Part shown: positions 21,340-33,729 of the stretch, piece after piece
Position numbering within the stretch: the stretch's first letter is position 1
Layout of the letters: each line of letters opens with the position of its first letter
Assembly (NCBI RefSeq): GCF_050947875.1
Contig: NW_027460291.1
Span: forward strand, 24,651,868-24,715,867
DNA: 64,000 nt
Origin: Dermacentor variabilis
Lineage: Eukaryota > Arthropoda > Arachnida > Ixodida > Ixodidae
Reading direction: 5' to 3'
The notes under the pieces: generated by a model
Told to the model about the DNA's origin: nothing
Seen by the model: only the letters and a program-made list of their open reading frames with translations
The model's database searches: none
Program-made: the position numbers and the translations under genes

Positions 21340-22718
21340 TTTCACGTCATCTTGGGTAACTAGGTATGTGCCACTGGGAGTCTCCCGATCCACGATGACT
21401 AAAACGATCCCTTAAACTTAACTTAAGTTGGCTGGAATCGATCCCAGGCCACAAGGATTCCTCAACCTCAGAAAACTGGCGCATGAGCAGGCTGCGCCAG
21501 ATATGCATGTGGAATGTGCCGGTCCTCAATGAACCTCTTTGATGCCAACACTTTAGCGAGCTACGCCATAATTGCATTGGGTATCCGACACTCTGTCGGT
21601 GCTGGTCTTCAATAAAGCAGTTTGAGCCTGCTTAGGTCACTGGGTGTGTGCCAGTAGGTGACTGCCTCCCTTCCATGTACGTCTTTCACGTCATCTTGGG
21701 CAACTAGGTATGTGCCACTGGGAGTGTGCCGATCCACGATTACTAAAACGATCCCTTAAACTTAACTTATGCCGGCTGGAATCGATCCCACGCCACAGGG
21801 ATTCCTCAACCTCAGAAAACTGGCGCATTAGCAGGCTGTGCCACATATGCATGTGGAATGTGCCGGTCCTCAATGAACCTCTTTGATGCCAACACTTTAG
21901 CGAGCTACGCCATAAATGCATTGGATATCCGATACTATGTCGGTGCTGGTCTTCAATAAAGCACTTTGAGCCTACTTAGGTCACTGGGTGTGTGCCAGTA
22001 GGTGAGTGCCTCTCTTCCATGTACGTCTTTCACGTCATCTTGGGTAACTAGGTATATGCCACTGGGATTGTGCCGATCCACGATACTAAAACGATCCCTT
22101 AATTAAACTTAACTTATGCCGGCTGGAATCGATCCCACGCCACAAGGATTCCTCAACCTCAGAAAACTGGCGCATTAGTAGGCTGCGCCACATATGCTTG
22201 TGGAGTGTGCCGGTCCTCAATGAACCTCTTTGATGCGAACACTTTAGCGAGTTTCGCCATAAATGCATTGGGTATCCGATACTCTGTCGGTGCTGGTCTT
22301 CAATAAAGCACTTTGAGCCTTCTTAGGTCACTGGGTATGTGCCAGTAGGTGAGTGCCTCTCCTCCATGTACGTCTTTCACGTCATCTTGGGTAACTAGGT
22401 ATGTGCCACATGGAGTCTGTCGATCAAGGATGACTAAAACGATCCCTTAAACTTAACCTATGCCGGGTGGAATCGATCCCACGCCACAAGGAATTCTCAA
22501 CCTCAGAAAACTGGCGCATTAGCAGGCTGCGCCACATATGCATGTGGAATGTGCCGGTCCTCAATGAACCTCTTTGATGCCAACACTTTAGCGAGCTACG
22601 CCATAAATGCATTGGGTATCCGATACTCTGTCGGTGCTGGTCTTCAATAAAGCACTTTGAGCCTTCTGAGGTCACTGGGTACGTGCCAGTAGGTGACTGC
22701 CTCTCTTCCATGTACGTC
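21340..22718. repeat. A-B-C-D run after the tandem duplication
   Basis: Monomers A 21340, B 21684, C 22028 (347 bp) and D 22375 complete the unit that began with W at 17900. The A-B-C order is the hallmark of the right half of the window, here embedded in the left regime; it also occurs at 5854 and 26155. D at 22375 has private changes (GTCGATCAAGG, CCGGGTGG, AAGGAATTC). Confidence 0.85.
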
Positions 22719-25122
22719 TTTCACGTCATCTTGGGCAACTAGGTATGTGCCACTGGGAGTGTGCCGATCCACGATGACTAAAACGATCCCTTAAACTTAA
22801 CTTATGTTGGCTGGAATCGATCCTAGGCCACAAGGATTCCTCAACCTCAGAAAACTGGCGCATGAGCAGGCTGCGCCACATATGCATGTGGAATGTGCCG
22901 GTCCTCAATGAACCTCTTTGATGCCAACACTTTAGCGAGCTACACCATAAATGCATTGGGTATCCGACACTCTGTCGGTGCTGGTCTTCAATAAAGCACT
23001 TTGAGCCTACTTAGGTCACTGGGTGTGTGCCAGTAGGTGACTGCCTCTCTTCCATGTACGTCTTTCACATCATCTTGGGTAACTAGGTATGTGCCACTGG
23101 GAGTGTGCCTATCCAAGATTACTAAAACGATCCCTTAAACTTAACTTATGCTGGCTGGAATCGATCCCACGCCACAAGGATTCCTCAACCTCAGAAAACT
23201 GGCGCATTAGCAGGCTGCGCCACATATGCATGTGGAATGTGCCGGTCCTCAATGAACCTCTTTGATGCCAACATTTTAGCAAGCTACGCCGTAAATGCAT
23301 TGGGTATGTGATACTCTGTCGGTGCTTCTCTTCAATAAAGCACTTTGAGCCTACTTAGGTCACTGGGTGTGTGTCAGTAGGTGACTGCCTCTCTTCCATG
23401 TACGTCTTTCACGTAATCTTGGGTAACTAGGTATGTGCCACTGGGAGTGTGCCGCTCCACGGTGACTAAAACGATCCCTTGAACTTAACTTATGCCGGCT
23501 GGAATCGATCCCACGCCACAAGGATTCCTCAACCTCAGAAAACTGGCCAATTAGCAGGCTGCGGCACATATGCATGTGGAATGTGCCGGTCCTCAATGAA
23601 CCTCTTTGATGCCAACACTTTAGCGAGCTACGCCATAAATGTATTGGGTATCCGATACTCTGTCGGTGCTGGTCTTCAATAAAGCACTTTGAGCCTTCTT
23701 AGGTCACTGGGTATGTGCCAGTAGGTGAGTGCCTCTCTTCCATGTACGTCTTTCACGTCATCTTGGGTAACTAGGTATGTGCCACTGGGAGTCTCCCGAT
23801 CCACGATGACTAAAACGATCCCTTAAACTTAACTTAAGTTGGCTGGAATCGATCCCAGGCCACAAGGATTCAACCTCAGAAAACTGGCGCATGAGCAGGC
23901 TGCGCCAGATATGCATGTGGAATGTGCCGGTCCTCAATGAACCTCTTTGATGCCAACACTTTAGCGAGCTACGCCATAATTGCATTGGGTATCCGACACT
24001 CTGTCGGTGCTGGTCTTCAATAAAGCAGTTTGAGCCTGCTTAGGTCACTGGGTTTGTGCCAGTAGGTGACTGCCTCCCTTCCATGTACGTCTTTCACGTC
24101 ATCTTGGGCAACTAGGTATGTGCCACTGGGAGTGTGCCGTTCCACGATTACTAAAACGATCCCTTAAACTTAACTTATGCCGGCTGGAATCGATCCCACG
24201 CCACAGGGATTCCTCAACCTCAGAAAACTGGCGCATTAGCAGGCTGTGCCACATATGCATGTGGAATGTGCCGGTCCTCAATGAACCTCTTTGATGCCAA
24301 CACTTTAGCGAGCAACGCCATAAATGCATTGGGTATCCGATACTCTGTCGGTGCTGGTCTTCAATAAAGCACTTTGAGCCTTCTTAGGTCACTGGGTATG
24401 TGCCAGTAGGTGAGTGCCTCTCCTCCATGTACGTCTTTCACGTCATCTTGGGTAACTAGGTATGTGCCACATGGAGTCTGCCGATCCAGGATGACTAAAA
24501 CGATCCCTTAAACTTAACCTATGCCGGCTGGAATCGATCCCACGCCACAAGGATTTCTCAACCTCAGAAAACTGGCGCATTAGCAGGCTGCGCCACATAT
24601 GCATGTGGAATGTGCCGGTCCTCAATGAACCTCTTTGATGCCAACACTTTAGCGAGCTACGCCATAAATACATTGGGTATCCGATACTCTGTCGGTGCTG
24701 GTCTTCAATAAAGCACTTTGAGCCTTCTGAGGTCACTGGGTACGTGCCAGTAGGTGACTGCCTCTCTTCCATGTACGTCTTTCACGTCATCTTGGGTAAC
24801 TAGGTATGTGCCACTGGGAGTGTGCCGTCCACGATTACTAAAACGATCCCTTAAACTTAACTTATACAGGCTGGAATCGATCCCACGCCACAGGGATTCC
24901 TCAACCTCAGAAAACTGGCGCATTAGCAGGCTGCGCCACATATGCATGTGGAATGTGCCGGTCCTCAATTAGGCTCTTTGATGTCAACACTTTAGCGAGC
25001 TACGCCATCAATGCATTGGGTATCCGATACTCTGTCGGTGCTGGTCTTCAATAAAGCACTTTGAGCCTACTTAGGTCACTGGGTGTGTGCCAGTAGGTGA
25101 GTGTCTCTCTTCCATGTACGTC
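22719..25122. repeat. Left-regime higher-order unit, 7 monomers
   Basis: Order and starts: W 22719, L 23063, G0 23407, A 23751 (341 bp), B 24092, D 24436, Y 24780 (343 bp). The W monomer begins with the B-like TTGGGCAAC. The A monomer lacks three bases of GGATTCCTCAACC near 23870, the only 341-bp monomer in the window. Y lacks one base in GCCGTCCACG near 24828. The first four monomers match 25123-26498 at an offset of 2,404 bp. Confidence 0.85.
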
Positions 25123-27533
25123 TTTCACGTCATCTTGGGTAACTAGGTATGTGCCACTGGGAGTGTGCCGATCCACGATTACTAAAACGATCCCTTAAAC
25201 TTAACTTATGTTGGCTGGAATCGATCCTAGGCCACAAGGATTCCTCAACCTCAGAAAACTGGCGCATGAGCAGGCTGCGCCACATATGCATGTGGAATGT
25301 GCCGGTCCTCAATGAACCTCTTTGATGCCAACACTTTAGCGAGCTACACCATAAATGCATTGGGTATCCGACACTCTGTCGGTGCTGGTCTTCAATAAAG
25401 CACTTTGAGCCTACTTAGGTCACTGGGTGTGTGCCAGTAGGTGACTGCCTCTCTTCCATGTACGTCTTTCACATCATCTTGGGTAACTAGGTATGTGCCA
25501 CTGAGAGTGTGCCTATCCAAGATTACTAAAACGATCCCTTAAACTTAACTTATGCTGGCTGGAATCGATCCCACGCCACAAGGATTCCTCAACCTCAGAA
25601 AACTGGCGCATTAGCAGGCTGCGCCACATATGCATGTGGAATGTGCCGGTCCTCAATGAACCTCTTTGATGCCAACATTTTAGCAAGCTACGCCGTAAGT
25701 GCATTGGGTATGTGATACTCTGTCGGTGCTGCTCTTCAATAAAGCACTTTGAGCCTACTTAGGTCACTGGGTGTGTGTCAGTAGGTGACTGCCTCTCTTC
25801 CATGTACGTCTTTCACGTAATCTTGGGTAACTAGGTATGTGCCACTGGGAGTGTGCCGCTCCACGGTGACTAAAACGATCCCTTGAACTTAACTTATGCC
25901 GGCTGGAATCGATCCCACGCCACAAGGATTCCTCAACCTCAGAAAACTGGCCAATTAGCAGGCTGCGGCACATCTGCATGTGGAATGTGCCGGTCCTCAA
26001 TGAACCTCTTTGATGCCAACACTTTAGCGAGCTACGCCATAAATGTATTGGGTATCCGATACTCTGTCGGTGCTGGTCTTCAATAAAGCACTTTGAGCCT
26101 TCTTAGGTCACTGGGTATGTGCCAGTAGGTGAGTGCCTCTCTTCCATGTACGTCTTTCACGTCATCTTGGGTAACTAGGTATGTGCCATTGGGAGTCTCC
26201 CGATCCACGATGACTAAAACGATCCCTTAAACTTAACTTAAGTTGGCTGGAATCGATCCCAGGCCACAAGGATTCCTCAACCTCAGAAAACTGGCGCATG
26301 AGCAGGCTGCGCCAGATATGCATGTGGAATGTGCCGGTCCTCAATGAACCTCTTTGATGCCAACACTTTAGCGAGCTACGCCATAATTGCATTGGGTATC
26401 CGACACTCTGTCGGTGCTGGTCTTCAATAAAGCAGTTTGAGCCTGCTTAGGTCACTGGGTTTGTGCCAGTAGGTGACTGCCTCCCTTCCATGTACGTCTT
26501 TCACGTCATCTTGGGCAACTAGGTATGTGCCACTGGGAGTGTGCCGATACACGATTACTAAAACGATCCCTTAAACTTAACTTATGCCGGCTGGAATCGA
26601 TCCCACGCCACAGGGATTCCTCAACCTCAGAAAACTGGCGCATTAGCAGGCTGTGCCACATATGCATGTGGAATGTGCCGGTCCTCAATGAACCTCTTTG
26701 ATGCCAACACCTTAGCGAGCTACGCCATAAATGCATTGGATATCCGATACTATGTCGGTGCTGGTCTTCAATAAAGCACTTTGAGCCTACTTAGGTCACT
26801 GGGTGTGTGCCAGTAGGTGAGTGCCTCTCTTCCATGTACGTCTTTCACGTCATCTTGGGTAACTAGGTATATGCCACTGGGATTGTGCCGATCCACGTAA
26901 CTAAAACGATCCCTTAATTAAACTTAACTTATGCCGGCTGGAATCGATCCCACGCCACAAGGATTCCTCAACCTCAGAAAACTGGCGCATTAGTAGGCTG
27001 CGCCACATATGCTTGTGGAGTGTGCCGGTCCTCAATGAACCTCTTTGATGCGAACACTTTAGAGAGTTTCGCCATAAATGCATTGGGTATCCGATACTCT
27101 GTCGGTGCTGGTCTTCAATAAAGCACTTTGAGCCTTCTTAGGTCACTGGGTATGTGCCAGTAGGTGAGTGCCTCTCTTCCATGTATGTCTTTCACGTCAT
27201 CTTGGGTAACTAGGTATGTGCCACTGGGAGTCTCCCGATCCACGATGACTAAAACGATCCCTTAAACTTAACTTATGTTGGCTGGAATCGATCCTAGGCC
27301 ACAAGGATTCCTCAACCTCAGAAAACTGGCGCATGAGCAGGCTGTGCCACATATGCATGTGGAATGTGCCGCTCCTCAATGAACCTCTTTGATGCCAACA
27401 CTTTAGCGAGCTACGCCATAAATGCATTGGGTATCCGATACTCTGTCGGTGCTGGTCTTCAATAAAGCACTTTGAGCCTTCTTAGGTCACTGGGTATGTG
27501 CCAGTAGGTGAGTGCCTCTCTTCCATGTATGTC
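25123..27533. repeat. Last left-regime unit, 7 monomers
   Basis: Order and starts: W 25123, L 25467, G0 25811, A 26155, B 26499, C 26843 (347 bp), R 27190. This is the last W monomer in the window. The unit shares W-L-G0-A with the preceding one, then moves to the B-C-R continuation also seen at 6198-7232. Confidence 0.85.
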
Positions 27534-27877
27534 TTTCACGTCATCTTGGGTAACTAGGTATGTGCCACTGGGAGTCTCCCGATCCACGATGACTAAAACG
27601 ATCCCTTAAACTTAACTTATGCTGGCTGGAATCGATCCCACGCCACAAGGATTCCTCAACCTCAGAAAACTGGCGCATTAGCAGGCTGCGCCACATATGC
27701 ATGTGGAATGTGCCGGTCCTCAATGAACCTCTTTGATGCCAACATTTTAGCAAGCTACGCCGTAAATGCATTGGGTATGTGATACTCTGTCGGTGCTGCT
27801 CTTCAATAAAGCACTTTGAGCCTACTTAGGTCACTGGGTGTGTGTCAGTAGGTGACTGCCTCTCTTCCATGTACGTC
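27534..27877. repeat. Mosaic monomer R-left / L-right
   Basis: GTCTCCCG and CACGATGACT are R markers; GCTGGCTGG, TTTTAGCAAG and GTGCTGCTCTTC are L markers. The switch lies between about 27596 and 27622. The G-type left end of the next monomer (27878) is what normally follows L. Confidence 0.8.
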
Positions 27878-28221
27878 TTTCACGTAATCTTGGGTAACTA
27901 GGTATGTGCCACTGGGAGTGTGCCGCTCCACGGTGGCTAAAACGATCCCTTGAACTTAACTTATGCCGGCTGGAATCGATCCCACGCCACAAGGATTCCT
28001 CAACCTCAGAAAACTGGCGCATTAGTAGGCTGCGCCACATATGCTTGTGGAATGTGCCGGTCCTCAATGAACCTCTTTGATGCGAACACTTTAGCGAGTT
28101 TCGCCATAAATGCATTGGGTATCCGATACTCTGTCGGTGCTGGTCTTCAATAAAGCACTTTGAGCCTTCTTAGGTCACTGGGTATGTGCCAGTAGGTGAG
28201 TGCCTCTCTTCCATGTATGTC
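27878..28221. repeat. Mosaic monomer G-left / C-type right
   Basis: CACGTAATC, CCACGGTGGC and CCTTGAAC are G markers (with one private change, GGTGGC). ATTAGTAGGC, ATGCTTGTGG, GATGCGAAC and AGTTTCGCC on the right are those of the left-half C and P monomers. The monomer R follows, as it does after C at 6542 and 26843. Confidence 0.75.
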
Positions 28222-29253
28222 TTTCACGTCATCTTGGGTAACTAGGTATGTGCCACTGGGAGTCTCCCGATCCACGATGACTAAAACGATCCCTTAAACT
28301 TAACTTATGTTGGCTGGAATCGATCCTAGGCCACAAGGATTCCTCAACCTCAGAAAACTGGCGCATGAGCAGGCTGTGCCACATATGCATGTGGAATGTG
28401 CCGGTCCTCAATGAACCTCTTTGATGCCAACACTTTAGCGAGCTACGCCATAAATGCATTGGGTATCCGACACTCTGTCGGTGCTGGTCTTAAATAAAGC
28501 ACTTTGAGCCTACTTAGGTCACTGGGTGTGTGCCAGTAGGTGACTGCCTCTCTTCCATGTACGTCTTTCACGTCATCTTGGGTAACTAGGTATGTGCCAC
28601 TGGGAGTGTGCCGATCCACGATGACTAGAACGATCCCTTAAACTTAACTTATGCCGGCTGGAATCGATCCCACGCCACAAGGATTCCTCAACCTCAGAAA
28701 ACTGGCGCATGAGCAGGCTGCGCCACTTATGCATGTGGAATGCGCCGGTCCTCAATGAACCTCTTTGATGCCAACACTTTAGCGAGCAACGCCATAAACG
28801 CATTGGGTATCCGATACTCTGTCGGTGCTGGTCTTCAATAAAGCACTTTGAGCCTTCTTAGGTCACTGGGTATGTGCCAGTAGGTGAGTGCCTCTCCTCC
28901 ATGTACGTCTTTCACGTCATCTTGGGTAACTAGGTATGTGCCACATGGAGTCTGTCGATCCAGGATGACCAAAACGATCCCTTAAACTTAACCTATTCCG
29001 GCTGGAATCGATCCCACGCCACAAGGATATCTCAACCTCAGAAAACTGGCGCATTAGCAGGCTGCGCCACATATGCATGTGGAATGTGCCGGTCCTCAAT
29101 GAACCTCTTTGATGCCAACACTTTAGCGAGCTACGCCATAAATGCATTGGGTATCCGATACTCTGTCGGTGCTGGTCTTCAATAAAGCACTTTGAGCTTT
29201 CTTAGGTCACTGGGTACGTGCCAGTAGGTGACTGCCTCTCTTCCATGTAGGTT

Positions 29254-29597
29254 TTTCACGTCATCTTGGGTAACTAGGTATGTGCCACTGGGAGTGTGCC
29301 GATCCACGATTACTAAAACGATCCCTTAAACTTAACTTATGCCGGCTGGAATCGATCCCACGCCACAAGGATTCCTCAACCACAGAAAACTGGCGCATTA
29401 GTAGGCTGCGCCACATATGCTTGTGGAGTGTGCCGGTCCTCAATGAACCTCTTTGATGAGAACACTTTAGCGAGCTACGCCATAAATGCATTGGGTATCC
29501 GATACTCTGTCGGTGCTGGTCTTCAATAAAGCACTTTGAGCATTCTTAGATCACTGCGTATGTGACAGTAGGTGAGTGCCTCTCTTCCATGTATGTC
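29254..29597. repeat. P-type monomer lacking the TTAA insertion
   Basis: Its neighbours and private bases (GTAGGTTTTTCAC at its left edge, CAACCACAG, CTTGTGGAGTG) match the 348-bp P monomers at 39244 and 56822. It reads CCCTTAAACTT where those read CCCTTAATTAAAC, and it is 344 bp long. It also has GATCCACG where they have GTTCCACG, so a short conversion tract covering both sites, from a monomer without the insertion, is the simplest explanation. Confidence 0.7.
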
Positions 29598-29941
29598 TTT
29601 CACGTCATCTTGGGTAACTAGGTATGTGCCACTGGGAGTCTCCCGATCCACGATGACTAAAACGATCCCTTAAACTTAACGTAAGTTGGCTGGAATCGAT
29701 CCCAGGCCACAAGGATTCCTCAACCTCAGTAAACTGGCGCATGAGCAGGCTGCGCCCTATATGCATGTGGAATGTGCCGGTCCTCAATGAACCTCTTTGA
29801 TGCCAACACTTTAGCGAGCTACGCCATAAATGCATTGGGTATCCGACACTCTGTCGGTGCTGGTCTTCAATAAAGCACTTTGAGCCTACTTAGGTCACTG
29901 GGTATGTGCCAGTAGGTGAGTGCCTCTCTTCCATGTATGTC

Positions 29942-32900
29942 TTTCACGTCATCTTGGGTAACTAGGTATGTGCCACTGGGAGTCTCCCGATCCACGATGA
30001 CTAAAACGATCCCTTAAACTTAACTTAAGTTGGCTGGAATCGATCCCAGGCCACAAGGATTCCTCAACCTCAGAAAACTGGCGCATGAGCAGGCTGCGCC
30101 AGATATGCATGTGGAATGTGCCGGTCCTCAATGAACCTCTTTGATGCCAAAACTTTAGCGAGCTACGCCATAATTGCATTGGGTATCCGACACTCTGTCG
30201 GTGCTGGTCTTCAATAAAGCAGTTTGAGCCTGCTTAGGTCACTGGGTGTGTGCCAGTAGGTGACTGCCTCCCTTCCATGTACGTCTTTCACGTCATCTTG
30301 GGCAACTAGGTATGTGCCACTGGGAGTGTGCCGATCCACGATTACTAAAACGATCCCTTAAACTTAACTTATGCCGGCTGGAATCGATCCCACGCCACAG
30401 GGATTCCTCAACCTCAGAAAACTGGCGCATTAGCAGGCTGTGCCACATATGCATGTGGAATGTGCCGGTCCTCAATGAACCTCTTTGATGCCAACACTTT
30501 AGCGAGCTACGCCATAAATGCATTGGATATCCGATACTATGTCGGTGCTGGTATTCAATAAAGCACTTTGAGCCTACTTAGGTCACCGGGTGTGTGCCAG
30601 TAGGTGAGTGCCTCTCTTCCATGTACGTCTTTCACGTCATCTTGGGTAACTAGGTATATGCCACTGGGATTGTGCCGATCCACGATACTAAAACGATCCC
30701 TTAATTAAACTTAACTTATGCCGGCTGGAATCGATCCCACGCCACAGGGATTCCTCAACCTCAGAAAACTGGCGCATTAGCAGGCTGTGCCACATATGCA
30801 TGTGGAATGGGCCGGTCCTCAATGAACCTCTTTGATGCCAAAACTTTAGCGAGCTACGCCATAAATGCATTGGGTATCCGACACTCTGTCGGTGCTGGTC
30901 TTAAATAAAGCACTTTGAGCCTACTTAGGTCACTGGGTGTGTGCCAGTAGGTGACTGCCTCTCTTCCATGTACGTCTTTCACGTCATCTTGGGTAACTAG
31001 GTATGTGCCACATGGAGTCTGCCGATCCAGGATGACTAAAACGATCCCTTAAACTTAACCTATGCCGGCTGGAATCGATCCCACGCCACAAGGATTTCTC
31101 AACCTCAGAAAACTGGCGCATTAGCAGGCTGCGCCACATATGCATGTGGAATGTGCCGGTCCTCAATGAACCTCTTTGATGCCAACACTTTAGCGAGCTA
31201 CGCCATAAATGCATTGGGTATCCGATACTCTGTCGGTGCTGGTCTTCAATAAAGCACTTTGAGCCTTCTGAGGTCACTGGGTACGTGCCAGTAGGTGACT
31301 GCCTCTCTTCCATGTACGTCTTTCACGTCATCTTGGGTAACTATGTATGTGCCACTGGGAGTGTGGCTATCCAAGATTACTAAAACGATCCCTTAAACTT
31401 AACTTATGCTGGCTGGAATCGATCCCACGCCACAACGATTCCTCAACCTCAGAAAACTGGCGCATGAGCAGGCTGTGCCACATATGCATGTGGAATGTGC
31501 CGGTCCTCAATGAACCTCTTTGATGCCAACACTTTAGCGAGCTACGCCATAAATGCATTGGGTATCCGACACTCTGTCGGTGCTGGTCTTAAATAAAGCA
31601 CTTTGAGCCTACTTAGGTCACTGGGTGTGTGCCAGTAGGTGACTGCCTCTCTTCCATGTACGTCTTTCACGTCATCTTGGGTAACTAGGTATGTGCCACT
31701 GGGAGTCTCCCGATCCACGATGACTAAAACGATCCCTTAAACTTAACTTAAGTTGGCTGGAATCGATCCCAGGCCACAAGGATTCCTCAACCTCAGAAAA
31801 CTGGCGCATGAGCAGGCTGCGCCACTTATGCATGTGGAATGCGCCGGTCCTCAATGAACCTCTTTGATGCCAACACTTTAGCGAGCAACGCCATAAATGC
31901 ATTGGGTATCCGATACTCTGTCGGTCCTTGTCTTCAATAAAGCACTTTGAGCCTTCTTAGGTCACTGGGTATGTGCCAGTAGGTGACTGCCTCTCTTCCA
32001 TGTACGTCTTTCACGTCATCTTGGGTAACTAGGTATGTGCCACTGGGAGTGTGCCGATCCACGATTACTAAAACGATCCCTTAAACTTAACTTATGCCGG
32101 CTGGAATCGATCCCACGCCACAGGGATTCCTCAACCTCAGAAAACTGGCGCATTAGCAGACTGCGCCACATATGCATGTGGAATGTGCCGGTCCTCAATG
32201 AACCTCTTTGATGCCAACACTTTAGCGAGCTACGCCATAAACGCATTGGGTATCCGACACTCTGTCGGTGCTGGTCTTCAATAAAGCACTTTGAGCCTAC
32301 TTAGGTCACTGGGTGTGTGGCAGTAGGTGACTGCCTCTCTTCCATGTACGTCTTTCACGTCATCTTGGGTAACTAGGTATGTGCCACTGGGAGTGTGCCT
32401 GTCCAAGATTACTAAAACGATCCCTTAAACTTAACTTATGCTGGCTGGAATCGATCCCACGCCACAACGATTCCTCAACCTCAGAAAACTGGCGCATTAG
32501 CAGGCTGTGCCACATAAGCATGTGGAATGGGCCGGTCCTCAATGAACCTCTTTGATGCCAACACTTTAGCGAGCTACGCCATAAATGCATTGGGTATCCG
32601 ATACTCTGTCGGTGCTGGTCTTCAATAAAGCACTTTGAGCCTTCTTAGGTCACTGGGTGTGTGCCAGTAGGTGAGTGCCTCTCTTCCATGTACGTCTTTC
32701 ACGTCATCTTGGGTAACTAGGTATGTGCCACTGGAAGTCTCCCGATCCACGATGACTAAAAACGATACCTTAAACTTAACTTACGTTGGCTGGAATCGAT
32801 CCCAAGCCACAAGGATTCCTCAACCTCAGAAAACTGGCGCATTAGTAGGCTGCGCCACATATGCTTGTGGAGTGTGCCGGTCCTCAATGAACCTCTTTGA

Positions 32901-33729
32901 TGCGAACACTTTAGCGAGTTTCGCCATAAATGCATTGGGTATCCGATACTCTGTCGGTGCTGGTCTTCAATAAAGCACTTTGAGCCTTCTTAGGTCACTG
33001 GGTATGTGCCAGTAGGTGAGTGCCTCTCTTCCATGTATGTCTTTCACGTCATCTTGGGTAACTAGGTATGTGCCACTGGGAGTGTGCCTATCCAAGATTC
33101 CTAAAACGATCCCTTAAACTTAACTTATGCTGGCTGGAATCGATCCCACGCCACAAGGATTCCTCAACCTCAGAAAACTGGCGCATTAGAAGGCTGCGCC
33201 ACATATGCTTGTGGAATGTGCCGGTCCTCAATGAACCTCTTTGATGCCAACATTTTAGCAAGCTACGCCGTAAATGCATTGGGTATGTGATACTCTGTCG
33301 GTGCTGCTCTTCAATAAAGCACTTTGAGCCTACTTAGGTCACTGGGTGTGTGCCAGTAGGTGACTGCCTCTCTTCCATGTACGTCTTTCACATCATCTTG
33401 GGTAACTAGGTATGTGCCACTGGGAGTGTGCCTATCCAAGATTCCTAAAACGATCCCTTAAACTTAACTTATGCTGGCTGGAATCGATCCCACGCCACAA
33501 GAATTCCTCAACCTCAGAAAACTGGCGCATTAGCAGGCTGCGCCACATATGCATGTGGAATGTGCCGGTCCTCAATGAACCTCTTTGATGCCAACACTTT
33601 AGCGAGCTACGCCATAAATGCATTGGGTATCCGATACTCTGTCGGTGCTGGTCTTCAATAAAGCACTTTGAGCCTTCTTAGGTCACTGGGTATGTGCCAG
33701 TAGGTGAGTGCCTCTCTTCCATGTACGTC
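29942..33729. repeat. Right-regime higher-order unit 1 (11 monomers)
   Basis: Order and starts: A 29942, B 30286, C 30630 (347 bp), D 30977, E 31321, A/X mosaic 31665, H 32009, J 32353, S 32697 (345 bp), L 33042, M 33386. It ends with M directly before A, as do the five units that follow. D-E-A/X recurs at 35109-36140, offset 4,132 bp, including the private GTCGGTCCTTG (about 31921 and 36053). Confidence 0.85.
31665..32008. repeat. Mosaic monomer A-left / X-right (also 35797)
   Basis: AACTTAAGTT and CCCAGGCC mark A on the left; CACTTATGC, ATGCGCCGG and AGCAACGCC mark X/K on the right. The copy at 35797-36140 shares the same switch and the private GTCGGTCCTTG, so the two derive from one event. 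Confidence 0.8.

Larger units (their letters stand above)
27534..29941. repeat. Transition zone between the two higher-order regimes
   Basis: Order and starts: R/L mosaic 27534, G/C mosaic 27878, R 28222, K 28566, N 28910, P-like without insertion 29254, Q 29598. The first two monomers are in-register mosaics. K-N-P-Q recurs as 56134-57513 and K-N-P as 38556-39591. Left of here the array cycles on W; right of here it cycles on M-A. Confidence 0.8.
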
